Below, piece after piece: positions 53,144-62,700 of a stretch of DNA of 64,000 nt. The translations under genes and the position numbers were made by a program. The first letter of the stretch is position 1, and every line of letters begins with the position of its first letter. This DNA comes from Alteromonas gracilis (GTDB taxonomy: Bacteria > Pseudomonadota > Gammaproteobacteria > Enterobacterales > Alteromonadaceae). The stretch spans positions 110,685 through 174,684 of the forward strand of contig NZ_PVNO01000001.1 of NCBI RefSeq assembly GCF_002993325.1. The letters are read 5' to 3'. The notes beneath the pieces were generated by a model. The model ran no database searches. It was not told the origin of the DNA and saw nothing but the letters and a program-made list of their open reading frames with translations.

Positions 53144-54808
53144 TCAACCCGAGGCGCTTAACCTTGTTACATCCACGTGAAGTTTAAGACGCTGACCTGG
53201 CTGTAAATAGCGTTTAGTATTAAGCGAATTCCACTTGCCTATGTCGCTTACTTTAACATTGAACTTACTGGCAATACGAGAGAGAGAATCTCCGTTTCTC
53301 ACTGTATAGGTGAGTGTTTTAGTAACCCCAGTTTTTGCGCTGCCTTCTTGCCATACAACCAGTGTTTTGCCCGGATGCAGCATATCGCCAGGAGCCATGC
53401 CGTTCCATTTTGCAAGCTGCTTGGTGCTTATCTTGTACTTACGCGCAATATCCCAAAGCGTATCACCCGATTTCACTGTGTGACTAACTTTCTGCTTAGA
53501 ACTTTGGCTATTTTGCAAGCTTGCAAGACGTTCTTCCTGCGACAAGGTATAGCTGTCTAGCTCTTGAAGCGCGACAGGTACCATAATAGCTTGACCCACG
53601 CGGATCATAGATGAATCCAGCTCATTGATTCGTTTTAGTACCTTTACCGTAGTGTGGTACTGCTTGGCAATTTTGCTTAAGCTATCGCCGGGCTTAACGG
53701 AATGTCGCACCCAGTTTAACCGCTCCTTTTGATCAATATTGGCAAGGGCCTGAGAAAACGCCGCCGCCTTTCCGATGGGCAGGACCAACCTGTGAGGGCC
53801 ATCCGGAGAGGTTGCCCAGCGGTTGAAGCCTGGGTTTAATCCGTGCAGCTCTTTTAGCGACATGCCTGCGAGCTCGGCTGCGAAGGCTAAATCGACTTGT
53901 GAGCCTATATCGACGACTTCGATAACCGCCACATTTTCAATTTCCGGCCAAGAGTAAGCGTACTCATCTTTATTTTTGAGAATATCCGCCAATGCGAGAA
54001 GCTTTGGTACGTAGGCGCGAGTTTCTTTCGGCAAGTCTAAATTCCAAAAGTCAGTGGGTTTCCCCGCTCGCTGATTCGCTTTAATTGCTCTTTGTACTCG
54101 GCCTTCGCCACTATTGTACGCGGCAAGCGCGTGCAGCCAGTTTCCATCAAACATTTCATTTAAATAGGTAAGGTAATCAAGCGCACCTTGGGTTGACGCA
54201 ACTACGTCACGGCGCCCGTCATACCACCAGTTTTGCGGCATGCCGAAGCGTTTCCCCGTGCCGGGAATGAACTGCCACATTCCCGCAGCACGTCCGTGAG
54301 AATAGGCGAAGGGGTCAAAAGCACTCTCTACAATTGGCAAAAGAACAAGCTCCATAGGCATATCGCGCTTTTCAATTTCTTCAACAATGTAATAAAGAAA
54401 AGGCTTTGCCCGTTTAACAACACGCGCCATATACTCGGGGTGTTTTAAGTACCACTTTCGTTGGGAACTAACTCTTCGGTCATCTGGAATTTCAAGCGCA
54501 AACTTGGCGCTAGCTCGCGCCCACACATCCGTAATTACCGCCTGTGTATGTACATCAGGTGTATCGGTGGTTTCCGCGCCTTCTTCTAGGGTTTGGTCGT
54601 TCGGGTGAACAACGTCGATAACGCCGTCCCGTGCAATCTCACAATCTGCGACGGCTTCTTCGGTATTATGAATTTCACTACAGGCTTCCAAAGAAGCGCT
54701 TTCGTTATTTTCTATCTGCGCATTGTCGTTATTATTATCGGTTAACTGACAACCCGTTAAACCTATCGCCAATATCAAGGGCGATAGAGGGAAAAACTTC
54801 AACTGCAT
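53144..54808 (-). CDS. mltD: Membrane-bound lytic transglycosylase D
   Basis: MltD cleaves glycan strands to 1,6-anhydro products at the outer membrane. The ATG at 54808 is preferred: the protein then starts with a lipoprotein signal (MQLKFFPLSPLILAIGLTGC), with AGAGG upstream, whereas an ATG eight codons before lacks support. The lytic domain has the catalytic Glu in LLPIVESAFDPFAYS and GRAAGMWQFIPGTG. Three C-terminal LysM repeats follow (VKPGDSLSKIAKQY, VKSGDTLWDIARKY, VRNGDSLSRIASKF). The mltD-gloB order is conserved in E. coli. Confidence 0.93.
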   Translation of the reverse strand: MQLKFFPLSPLILAIGLTGCQLTDNNNDNAQIENNESASLEACSEIHNTEEAVADCEIARDGVIDVVHPNDQTLEEGAETTDTPDVHTQAVITDVWARASAKFALEIPDDRRVSSQRKWYLKHPEYMARVVKRAKPFLYYIVEEIEKRDMPMELVLLPIVESAFDPFAYSHGRAAGMWQFIPGTGKRFGMPQNWWYDGRRDVVASTQGALDYLTYLNEMFDGNWLHALAAYNSGEGRVQRAIKANQRAGKPTDFWNLDLPKETRAYVPKLLALADILKNKDEYAYSWPEIENVAVIEVVDIGSQVDLAFAAELAGMSLKELHGLNPGFNRWATSPDGPHRLVLPIGKAAAFSQALANIDQKERLNWVRHSVKPGDSLSKIAKQYHTTVKVLKRINELDSSMIRVGQAIMVPVALQELDSYTLSQEERLASLQNSQSSKQKVSHTVKSGDTLWDIARKYKISTKQLAKWNGMAPGDMLHPGKTLVVWQEGSAKTGVTKTLTYTVRNGDSLSRIASKFNVKVSDIGKWNSLNTKRYLQPGQRLKLHVDVTRLSASG

Positions 54809-54872
54809 ATATGAAGAAACCTCTTGGAGCACTGCAAACCGTCAATATTACGATAAACGGCTTAATAATGCA

Positions 54873-55664
54873 TCAAAACTCATCTTTCCAGCGGCGAACT
54901 ACAGCAAAGACTGCCACATCGTCGGCTAGGTTATTTTCGCAATACGCTTCGGCAGCAGTTTTTACAGAAAGTTCATGGGCGCGTAAAAATGGGTTTATAT
55001 TTTTCTGCTCTTTAAGGGTACTTGGCAGCGTGGGTAGGTTTTGTTCACGCATAGAAGCTACCCAATCTGCATACTCATTCAGCGCTATATTGTCGGGCTC
55101 AACTGCTAGCGCAAACTTAACGTTCGCCTGGGTGTACTCATGGGTACAGTAAACTTTTGTGCTATCGGGCAGGCGCTTGAGCTTGTTAAGCGAGTGATGC
55201 ATTTGCTCCGGTGAGCCTTCAAATAATCGCCCACAACCAGCAGAAAACAAGGTGTCGCCACAAAACAAAGCGCCATGTCCAAAGAACGCGATATGGTCAA
55301 GAGTGTGTCCAGGAACTTCCATTACCTGCAGTGACAACTTCAGAACAGGAAGCGATACCGTATCTCCCTGAGACACCGACTTGGTGATGCCGCGTATATG
55401 ATTACCTCGCGGACCAATTACAGGAAGGTCGGGTACAGCCGATGCCAACTTTGCAATACCACCTGTGTGATCTCTGTGGTGATGCGTTATAAGTACGGCG
55501 CTAAGCGTTAATCCCTTTGCTTTGATAAAAGCTAACACTGGCTCGGCATCACCCGGATCGACAACAATAGCACTAACATCATCGTGTAGGCACCAAATAT
55601 AGTTATCAGTGAATGCGGGAATAGGGTGAACGGCTATGTTTGAAGGAAATGTTTCTGACGTCAT
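54873..55664 (-). CDS. gloB: Hydroxyacylglutathione hydrolase (glyoxalase II)
   Basis: GloB hydrolyses S-lactoylglutathione to lactate and glutathione, finishing methylglyoxal detoxification. The 263-residue protein carries the binuclear metal motif ITHHHRDHTGGIAKL, VPGHTLDHIAFFG, the bridging Asp in FCGDTLFSAGCGRLFEG, and CTHEYTQANVKFAL. It is followed by mltD and divergent from yafS, matching the E. coli arrangement. Confidence 0.95.
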   Translation of the reverse strand: MTSETFPSNIAVHPIPAFTDNYIWCLHDDVSAIVVDPGDAEPVLAFIKAKGLTLSAVLITHHHRDHTGGIAKLASAVPDLPVIGPRGNHIRGITKSVSQGDTVSLPVLKLSLQVMEVPGHTLDHIAFFGHGALFCGDTLFSAGCGRLFEGSPEQMHHSLNKLKRLPDSTKVYCTHEYTQANVKFALAVEPDNIALNEYADWVASMREQNLPTLPSTLKEQKNINPFLRAHELSVKTAAEAYCENNLADDVAVFAVVRRWKDEF

Positions 55665-55712
55665 TTTTGTACCTGCTTGTGTAGGTAGAATTATGCGTTA
55701 CTATAGGGGCTT

Positions 55713-56609
55713 GTGGACAGCAGAGCAACCAAAGAGCGCGCAGTGATAATGAAATCGGCGTTTAAAGCCAAACCACCTCGCTACCCCACAAATTGGGGAG
55801 ATTTTCCCGCTGGCGAACATATACGTACTGCGGTCAACACCGTATGCAGCGATTATGCAGAGCGCATTTTTGGCTATCACTTTGCAAAATTAGGTACGCT
55901 TAGCGCCGAAATTAACCTAGATAGCAGCCCAATACGGCATCATATTAACCATGTTCCATTCGACAGCGAGCTAAGCGGACAGTGTGAGCTTAATGGGGCG
56001 GATACAAACACATGTGAAAGTAAAGCGTCGAGCCACGCATTTAAAGACTGCGAATATGGTGACGTAAAGAAAAGTAGAGGTAACACAATAGTGGGGCAGT
56101 CACATCGACTGCCTTTCTCGGAAAACAGCATTGATGGCTTTCTATTGGCTAATGAATTAGATTTCGCACAAGACCCCCACGAAATCTTAAGAGAAGTAGA
56201 CCGCGTTATTACGCAAAACGGGTACGTTATTATAAGTGGCTTTAATCCACTGAGCTTGGCAGGCATTGCTAAGTACTTACCGGTAAAGCGTGGCAACGTA
56301 CTTCACGATGCGCGCTTTTTCACTTCATACCGAATTAAAGACTGGTTACAGCTACTTGGCTTTGAAATAGTAGAACAGCGCCAAGTATTGTTTTCAACGC
56401 TCTTTTTTCAGCAACGGTGGAAGGGGGCGGTTAAGCTTCAAGAGTATTTAGCGTCTTATTTACCTTGGTGCAGCGCGGTTTATGTGATTTTAGCGAAGAA
56501 GCGGGTTATTCCTATGACGGCAATCAAACCCAAGCGGAACTTAAAACCCAGCTTTTCTGCGGTAGGCGCCAGTGTGAGAGCCTCTACCTTAAATCACTCA
56601 CGTCGCTAA
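55713..56609 (+). CDS. yafS: YafS-like class I SAM-dependent methyltransferase
   Basis: A methyltransferase-like protein of up to 298 residues. The C-terminal half shows the methyltransferase_11 pattern: LPFSENSIDGFLLANELDFA, PHEILREVDRVITQNGYVII, SGFNPLSLAGI. The N-terminal SAM-binding glycine-rich motif is not clear, and this part is poorly conserved. Its position divergent from gloB matches yafS of E. coli (mltD-gloB-yafS); rnhA and dnaQ, which usually follow, are absent here. The GTG at 55713 gives the full length; a GTG (55743) and an ATG (55749) are plausible alternatives. The substrate is unknown. Confidence 0.8.
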   Translation: MDSRATKERAVIMKSAFKAKPPRYPTNWGDFPAGEHIRTAVNTVCSDYAERIFGYHFAKLGTLSAEINLDSSPIRHHINHVPFDSELSGQCELNGADTNTCESKASSHAFKDCEYGDVKKSRGNTIVGQSHRLPFSENSIDGFLLANELDFAQDPHEILREVDRVITQNGYVIISGFNPLSLAGIAKYLPVKRGNVLHDARFFTSYRIKDWLQLLGFEIVEQRQVLFSTLFFQQRWKGAVKLQEYLASYLPWCSAVYVILAKKRVIPMTAIKPKRNLKPSFSAVGASVRASTLNHSRR

Positions 56610-56692
56610 GATTACCGAGCATTTTTCCTCAGATTGTGAGGAGCGAGCAGTCGACAAAACAAACGAAGTGACGAAGTGAAAAAGCACAAAAT

Positions 56693-56729
56693 AAAAAAGC
56701 CACGACATTTGAAACTGTCGTGGCTTTTA
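56693..56729. terminator. Bidirectional terminator between yafS and metG
   Basis: AAAGCCACGACA and TGTCGTGGCTTT are perfect arms around an 8-base loop with A and T runs on both sides, placed between convergent genes. Confidence 0.9.
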
Positions 56730-56791
56730 TGAATGGATGGGCAAGGGCGCTCTTGAGAGAAGCCCAAACGCTATATTTTTCTTAAAGTGCC

Positions 56792-58819
56792 TTACTTAAC
56801 GCGCATACCAGGCTTTGCACCCTCGTGCGGCTCAAGAATGTATAGCTCGTCGCCGCCAGGGCCTGCGGCTAATACCATGCCCTCACTCATACCAAAGCGC
56901 ATTTTGCGTGGCGCTAAGTTAGCTACCATTACCGTGTGCTTACCGATAAGCGCTTCTGGTGAGTAAGCCGACTTAATACCAGCGAAAACTTGTTTAGTTT
57001 CGCCGCCTAAATCTAGCTCTAAGCGCAGAAGCTTGTCAGCTTTTTCTACGTGCTCAGCGTTAGCGATACGTGCAATACGCAAATCAACCTTTGCGAAATC
57101 ATCAAACGAGATAGTTTCGCTGATAGGATCTTTAGCTAGCGGGCTGTCTGGGTCGATAGCGGGTGCTGCTGGCGCTAGGCTTTCTTTTGAATCTTCAACC
57201 ATGGCGTCAATTTTCTCCATTTCTACACGCTGCATCATTGGCTTAAACTTGTTGATGGCGTGACCTTTTAATAGGGTTTGCAATGAATTCCAATCAAACT
57301 CGTCGTTTAGGAATGTTTCTGCTTTTTCTGCAAGTACTGGCAGTACAGGCTTCAAGTAAATAGCCAACAGACGGAACATGTTGATACCGAGCGAGCACAC
57401 ATCGTGTGTAAATTGCTGCTTGGTTTCGTCTTTAATGGTTACCCAAGGTGCGTTGTTATCAATGAACTGGTTTGCTTTATCTGCAAGGGCCATAATTTCA
57501 CGTACAGCTTGGTGATACTTACGCTTTTCGAAAAGGGCAGCAATACTTTCAGACGCGTTTTGGAACTCAGCAATCAATTCAGGCTCAATTACGTTGTCAG
57601 ATAATTTGCCGTCGAAACGCTTGGTAATAAAGCTCGCACAGCGGCTTGCTATGTTAACCACTTTACCTACAAGGTCTGAATTCACTTTTTGTGCAAAGTC
57701 AGTAAAGTTTAGGTCGATGTCGGTAACACCGTCGCCTAACTTAGACGCAAAGTAATAGCGCAGATATTCTGGATTAAGATGGTCAAGGTAAGTACGGCCT
57801 TTAATAAAAGTACCGCGCGACTTTGACATTTTCGCACCGTTCACGGTGACGAAGCCGTGAATGTTTACACCAGTTGGTTTGCGGTATCCCGCGCCTTCTA
57901 GCATGGCAGGCCAGAACAGACAGTGGAAATAGGTAATATCTTTACCAATAAAGTGGTAAAGCTCTGCTTCAGAGTCGGCCTTCCAGAAGTCATCAAACTC
58001 TAGGTTGTTCTGGTCGCAGAAGTTTTTGAAACTCGCCATGTAGCCAACCGGCGCATCTACCCATACGTAGAAGAACTTGTTAGGCGCACCTGGAATTTCA
58101 AATCCAAAGTAAGGCGCATCACGGCTAATGTCCCACTGCTGAAGACCTTCAGTGAACCACTCTTGTAGCTTGTTTGCCATTTCTTCTTGAAGGGCACCAG
58201 AGCGGATCCACTCCTTAAGCATCCCTTCAAATTTTGGTAGGTCAAAGAAGAAGTGCTCAGACTCACGTAGTACTGGTGTCGCACCAGATACAACGCTGCG
58301 CGGGTTTTTCACTTCAGTTGGGCTGTAAGTTGCACCACATACGTCACAGCTGTCACCGTTTTGATCTTCTGCGCCGCAGCTTGGGCACGTACCCTTAACG
58401 AAACGATCCGGAAGAAACATTTCTTTCTCAGGGTCGAACAACTGGTTAATGGTGCGCTTACTGATGTAGCCCGCGTTATCTAAGCGTGTGTAAATTTCTT
58501 CACACAGCGCCTTGTTTTCTGGCGAATGGGTTACATAGTAGTTGTCGTAGTTAACGTGAAAATCAACAAGGTCTTGGTGATGTTCAGCACGGGTTCTTGC
58601 CACCATTTCTTCTGGTGTAATGCCAAGCTCCTGGGCTTTAAGCATAACCGGCGTACCGTGTGCATCGTCTGCGCAAACACTGTAACATTCGTTTCCGCGA
58701 AGGCGCTGAAAACGAGTCCAGATGTCGGTTTGAATGTGTTCTAGCAAGTGGCCTAAATGAATAGAGCCATTTGCGTATGGCAACGCACTGGTTACCAGAA
58801 TTCGGCGTTTTTCTGACAT
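56792..58819 (-). CDS. metG: Methionyl-tRNA synthetase
   Basis: The ATG at 58819 gives [20 protein letters not shown], the usual family start; upstream in-frame codons do not match. The 675-residue enzyme has HLGHLLEH (HIGH), a four-Cys zinc knuckle (CPSC...CDVC, about 146-162), [10 protein letters not shown] (KMSKS), and a C-terminal Trbp111-like tRNA-binding domain (about 575-675; [12 protein letters not shown]). It is divergent from mrp, as in E. coli, with a shared upstream region of about 100 bp. Its ribosome site is weak. Confidence 0.96.
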   Translation of the reverse strand: MSEKRRILVTSALPYANGSIHLGHLLEHIQTDIWTRFQRLRGNECYSVCADDAHGTPVMLKAQELGITPEEMVARTRAEHHQDLVDFHVNYDNYYVTHSPENKALCEEIYTRLDNAGYISKRTINQLFDPEKEMFLPDRFVKGTCPSCGAEDQNGDSCDVCGATYSPTEVKNPRSVVSGATPVLRESEHFFFDLPKFEGMLKEWIRSGALQEEMANKLQEWFTEGLQQWDISRDAPYFGFEIPGAPNKFFYVWVDAPVGYMASFKNFCDQNNLEFDDFWKADSEAELYHFIGKDITYFHCLFWPAMLEGAGYRKPTGVNIHGFVTVNGAKMSKSRGTFIKGRTYLDHLNPEYLRYYFASKLGDGVTDIDLNFTDFAQKVNSDLVGKVVNIASRCASFITKRFDGKLSDNVIEPELIAEFQNASESIAALFEKRKYHQAVREIMALADKANQFIDNNAPWVTIKDETKQQFTHDVCSLGINMFRLLAIYLKPVLPVLAEKAETFLNDEFDWNSLQTLLKGHAINKFKPMMQRVEMEKIDAMVEDSKESLAPAAPAIDPDSPLAKDPISETISFDDFAKVDLRIARIANAEHVEKADKLLRLELDLGGETKQVFAGIKSAYSPEALIGKHTVMVANLAPRKMRFGMSEGMVLAAGPGGDELYILEPHEGAKPGMRVK

Positions 58820-58927
58820 AATGACGTTATTGATTCTTTGCGTTTCAAAATGGCTGCAAATACTAGCGGAAAACCGCGTTTTTTGCATTACGTAATTCAC
58901 ACAATTCTACTACTAGTAAGGCATTTT

Positions 58928-60034
58928 ATGTTCTTTTCTCGCAAAGCAGAGCCGTTAACTAAAAAAGTTGCTGCTATTTTGGCCAAGTATTTTTCATTAG
59001 ATGAAGACGATACTTTGCCATGGTGTGCTTTTAGTCAGCCAGAAAAAGAAGATGCGGGCGTTACTGTTACCTTGCCATTTTGTATCGCTACCCAATTAAA
59101 CACCCTTAAGCAAGAAGTGCTCACGCAGCTAAAAGGGAAGCTCGATGCTGACCAGCTCACATTTAAACAGATGGTGGCAAGTGGCGAAACTGAAGTAGCA
59201 CCGGTTACCAATATTAAAAACATCATTGCGGTAGCCTCGGGCAAAGGTGGGGTAGGTAAGTCCACAACGAGTATCAATTTAGCATTTGCGCTTATGCAGG
59301 AAGGCGCAAAGGTGGGTATTCTAGATGCCGATATTTATGGGCCGTCCATTCCCATTATGTTGGGCAACCCTGATGCACACCCTGAAAGTGCAGACAACAA
59401 ACACATGCAGCCACTTATGGCACATGGGCTGGTGGCAAACTCTATTGGTTATTTAGTTCCTCAGGAAGATGCAGCAGTATGGCGTGGCCCTATGGCAAGC
59501 CGAGCGCTCAAGCAGTTATTAGATGAAACGCTGTGGCCTGTACTCGATTACTTAATTGTAGATATGCCGCCAGGTACCGGCGATATTCAACTTACTATGG
59601 CCCAGCAAGTGCCGCTAACTGCATCTGTGGTAGTTACTACGCCGCAGGATTTAGCATTAGCGGATGCTCAAAAAGGCATAAGCATGTTTGAGAAAGTAAA
59701 CGTGCCGGTGCTAGGGCTTATCGAAAACATGAGCTATTACCAATGCAGAGCCTGCGGCACCAAAGACTACGTGTTTTCAAAAGACGGTGGCGAGGCACTG
59801 GCCGAACGCCATGGATTGCCATTGTTAGGGCAGCTACCTCTTGATATTCATATCCGCGAACATGGCGATGCCGGCACGCCTTTGTTACTGGCCTCGCCTG
59901 ATGGTGCCTTAAGTGAAAGTTACCGTGAGGCAGCGCGAGCACTGTCTATGCAGCTAGCCTTGACCGTTGAGCCGCGAAAAGGGGCTGCAAAACATATAAA
60001 AGGCGATCCGATAGGTATAGTAGGGAAGGCATAG
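58928..60034 (+). CDS. mrp: Mrp/ApbC iron-sulfur cluster carrier ATPase
   Basis: The ATG at 58928 with AAGG 8 bp upstream gives MFFSRKAEPLTKKVAAIL and 368 residues; the longer upstream frame overlaps metG and is unlikely. It is a deviant Walker A P-loop ATPase (AVASGKGGVGKSTTSINLAF, about 103-122) with DADIYGPSIPIMLGN and DYLIVDMPPGTGDIQLT. The conserved CxxC (YYQCRACGT) is the cluster-binding pair. The N-terminal DUF59-like part is shortened and divergent. Confidence 0.93.
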   Translation: MFFSRKAEPLTKKVAAILAKYFSLDEDDTLPWCAFSQPEKEDAGVTVTLPFCIATQLNTLKQEVLTQLKGKLDADQLTFKQMVASGETEVAPVTNIKNIIAVASGKGGVGKSTTSINLAFALMQEGAKVGILDADIYGPSIPIMLGNPDAHPESADNKHMQPLMAHGLVANSIGYLVPQEDAAVWRGPMASRALKQLLDETLWPVLDYLIVDMPPGTGDIQLTMAQQVPLTASVVVTTPQDLALADAQKGISMFEKVNVPVLGLIENMSYYQCRACGTKDYVFSKDGGEALAERHGLPLLGQLPLDIHIREHGDAGTPLLLASPDGALSESYREAARALSMQLALTVEPRKGAAKHIKGDPIGIVGKA

Positions 60035-60229
60035 ATTAAAAGGTTAGTCATGAATGCCGAGTTTTTGAAGTAGATGCAGAAGGAACGAGCGCCTATTGAG
60101 GGGTGTAAATTCAAAATTAGCTAAAACTTTTTAAAAATTGCACAAAAGCAAGTAAAACAAGCCTTTGAGCAGTTGAATGCAAGCAGTGACATCCGCATAA
60201 TAGCGGCCTAATGAAATGAGGATTACACC

Positions 60230-60823
60230 ATGCGCTTGTGCGACCGCGATATCTACCAACATCTACAAGATGGAAAAATTAAAATCGACCCTACACCTGA
60301 CTACGATCAGATTAGCGGTGTAACGGTGGATATCCGATTAGGTAACAAATTTCGAGTGTTTGAAGATCACCAAGCACCGTTTATCGATTTGAGTGGCCCA
60401 AAAATTCAAGTTCAAGAAGCGCTGGACCACGTGATGAGCGATGAAATTGTGTTAGAAGAGGGTAAAGCCTTCTTTCTACACCCAGGTGAACTAGCACTTG
60501 CAATAACACATGAATCAGTCACGTTGCCAGACAATATTGTCGGTTGGCTAGACGGGCGCTCATCGCTTGCTCGGTTAGGTTTAATGGTGCACGTTACCGC
60601 GCATAGAATTGATCCGGGTTGGTCTGGCAATATCGTACTTGAATTTTACAATAGCGGTAAACTGCCGTTAGCGCTTCGCCCTAAAATGAAAATTGGAGCG
60701 CTGAGTTTTGAGGTGTTATCGGCGCCAGCTGAAAAGCCTTACAATGCAAGGGTCGATGCTAAATACAAAGGCCAAGCTGGCGCAGTAGCAAGCCGCATCT
60801 CGTCGGATGACCAGAGCAAGTAA
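60230..60823 (+). CDS. dcd: dCTP deaminase
   Basis: Dcd converts dCTP to dUTP, the main dTTP precursor route in gammaproteobacteria. The 197-residue protein contains the trimeric dUTPase-like core: [32 protein letters not shown] and [19 protein letters not shown] with the catalytic Glu. The upstream 195 bp hold no other gene. Confidence 0.96.
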   Translation: MRLCDRDIYQHLQDGKIKIDPTPDYDQISGVTVDIRLGNKFRVFEDHQAPFIDLSGPKIQVQEALDHVMSDEIVLEEGKAFFLHPGELALAITHESVTLPDNIVGWLDGRSSLARLGLMVHVTAHRIDPGWSGNIVLEFYNSGKLPLALRPKMKIGALSFEVLSAPAEKPYNARVDAKYKGQAGAVASRISSDDQSK

Positions 60824-60962
60824 GAAATACAACCTGAAAAAACAAGATTTTTTTGGAAAAGCCTCGTGCGTTTCCCGTTAAATACTGATAGAAAATAGAT
60901 AAGCGATAACAAGGGTTAAAGCCCGAGTACTTATAATAAAGCTATCAGTAGTGGGAAGCGCT

Positions 60963-62399
60963 ATGCACACAAACCCTGAACCCTCTTCAGAAATTCAACA
61001 ACGAAAGCCAACACGCAAGAACAGCATTATCCTATTTGCGTTGTTTGCCTCCGTCCTAAGTGGCTTAGGCTTGTGGGCTATTGACCAGCCAAGCGACATA
61101 ATTTTTACTGCTGCCATCACGTTATTTGTAGCGGTGCTTTGGGTAACCGAAGCGCTTCCCATTCCAGCTACCTCACTATTACCTTTTGCACTGTTCCCCT
61201 TATTTGGCGTGTTGTCTCACAGCGAGGCTGCGTCAGCGCTAGGAAGTCACGTAATTATCCTACTTATGGCTGCCTTTATGCTGTCAAAAGGGCTGGAGCG
61301 CGCTAACTTGCACAAGCGATTTGCGATTTACATGCTACGTATAACGGGCAGCGGCAGCCCCCTTAAACTGGTGTTGGGTTTTATGTTAACCACTGCCGTA
61401 TTGAGCATGTGGATCAGCAATACGGCCACAGTACTTATGATGCTTCCTATGGCCATTGCTATTATCAACGCTGTAGATAACCCGCGATTTGGGGTGGCAC
61501 TCATTCTAGGTATTGCCTATTCGGCAAGCTTGGGCGGGGTAGGGACACCAATTGGAACGCCACCTAACATAATCTTTATGAGCGTGTATGAAGAGACTCA
61601 AGGTATTGAATACAGCTTTCTTGACTGGATGAAAACCGGTGTACCAATTGTAATTTTAGGTGTGCCTGTCATGGCCTTCTGGTTAGCGCGCGGTATAAAA
61701 GAAGTGGGCAACATAGATTTGCCCGTGCCAGGCACTTGGACGAAGGCCGAAAAGCGTGTGCTTGCTATATTTGGCACCGTAGCGTTGGCGTGGATTTTCA
61801 GACCTTTTTGGACAGCTTGGATTGGCGTAACTACAATCAGCGACAGCACTATTGCTGTAGCAGGTGTTGCGGCTATGTTTTTTACCAATAGCGGCAATGA
61901 CAATGGCGAGGTAGACGCAAAAGGCAACAACGACAAGCTGCTTGATTGGAAAACGGCGAATGATATTCCATGGGGTATGTTGCTGTTGTTCGCTGGTGGT
62001 ATTTGTATTGCCAAAGCCTTTATGTCATCGGGCCTAAGCGTTTTAATGGGTTCTTGGTTAACCGGTCTTGCCACCTTACCTGTGTTACTACTTGTTCTTG
62101 GTATTTGCTTGTTTGTTACGTTTCTTACTGAAATTACCTCTAATACCGCAACCTCTACCTTGCTTATGCCAATCCTCGCCGCCGCTGGTATTGCGGTGGG
62201 CGTAGACCCCAAACTACTTATGATCCCCGCTGCCATAAGCGCAAGTTGTGCCTTCATGTTGCCAGTAGCAACCGCACCTAACGCCATTGCATATTCGACA
62301 GAAAAGTTCGATATAAAAACCATGGCGAGAGAAGGCATAATGCTAAACGTGCTGGTGGCTTTAGTAGTCACTGCGGTGTGTTACGTAACGCTAGCCTGA
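60963..62399 (+). CDS. DASS/SLC13-family sodium:dicarboxylate-type symporter
   Basis: A 478-residue membrane protein with about 11 helices. The ATG at 60963 follows GGAAG and is preferred to the GTG at 60951. Both SNT sodium-binding signatures of the DASS family are present: MWISNTATVLMMLPMAI (about 161) and TEITSNTATSTLLMPI (about 395). GTPIGTPPNIIFM fits the substrate-site region. Family members carry C4-dicarboxylates, citrate or sulfate; the substrate here cannot be fixed. It is monocistronic by appearance. Confidence 0.92.
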   Translation: MHTNPEPSSEIQQRKPTRKNSIILFALFASVLSGLGLWAIDQPSDIIFTAAITLFVAVLWVTEALPIPATSLLPFALFPLFGVLSHSEAASALGSHVIILLMAAFMLSKGLERANLHKRFAIYMLRITGSGSPLKLVLGFMLTTAVLSMWISNTATVLMMLPMAIAIINAVDNPRFGVALILGIAYSASLGGVGTPIGTPPNIIFMSVYEETQGIEYSFLDWMKTGVPIVILGVPVMAFWLARGIKEVGNIDLPVPGTWTKAEKRVLAIFGTVALAWIFRPFWTAWIGVTTISDSTIAVAGVAAMFFTNSGNDNGEVDAKGNNDKLLDWKTANDIPWGMLLLFAGGICIAKAFMSSGLSVLMGSWLTGLATLPVLLLVLGICLFVTFLTEITSNTATSTLLMPILAAAGIAVGVDPKLLMIPAAISASCAFMLPVATAPNAIAYSTEKFDIKTMAREGIMLNVLVALVVTAVCYVTLA

Positions 62400-62501
62400 T
62401 AAAGCGTGGTATTAAGAAAGTGGTAACCATGTGATTTGACGTAGAAATAAGCAAAGATGGTTAGCATTTGAGCGCTTAAACAGGCTTATTGTTAATTCTC
62501 G

Positions 62502-62529
62502 TTGCATTGTGAACAAATATGAGTAGTAT
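62502..62529 (+). promoter_or_regulatory. Candidate promoter of tRNA-Pro
   Basis: TTGCAT, a 16-bp spacer, then TAGTAT ends 16 bp before the tRNA. The two boxes resemble a sigma-70 -35/-10 pair. Confidence 0.4.
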
Positions 62530-62545
62530 TACTCGCTCTTTCGGT

Positions 62546-62622
62546 CGGTGTGTAGCGCAGCCTGGTAGCGCACTGTCATGGGGTGTCAGGGGTCGGAGGT
62601 TCAAATCCTCTCACACCGACCA
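62546..62622 (+). tRNA. tRNA-Pro (anticodon GGG)
   Basis: 77 bases that fold as a cloverleaf. The acceptor arms are CGGTGTG and CACACCG, with encoded CCA. The D arm is GCGCAGCCTGGTAGCGC, and the T-arm region is GGAGGTTCAAATCCTC. The anticodon loop ATGGGGT gives GGG at 34-36. The overall match to E. coli tRNA-Pro(GGG), including the U-U mismatch in the anticodon stem (CTGTC/GTCAG), is clear. Confidence 0.95.
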
Positions 62623-62700
62623 ACTTCTCTCTCCCCCTTGATTGGCTTGACATACAGCCATTCAGTATCTAAAAATATCCACGTATTAACGAACTTAAAA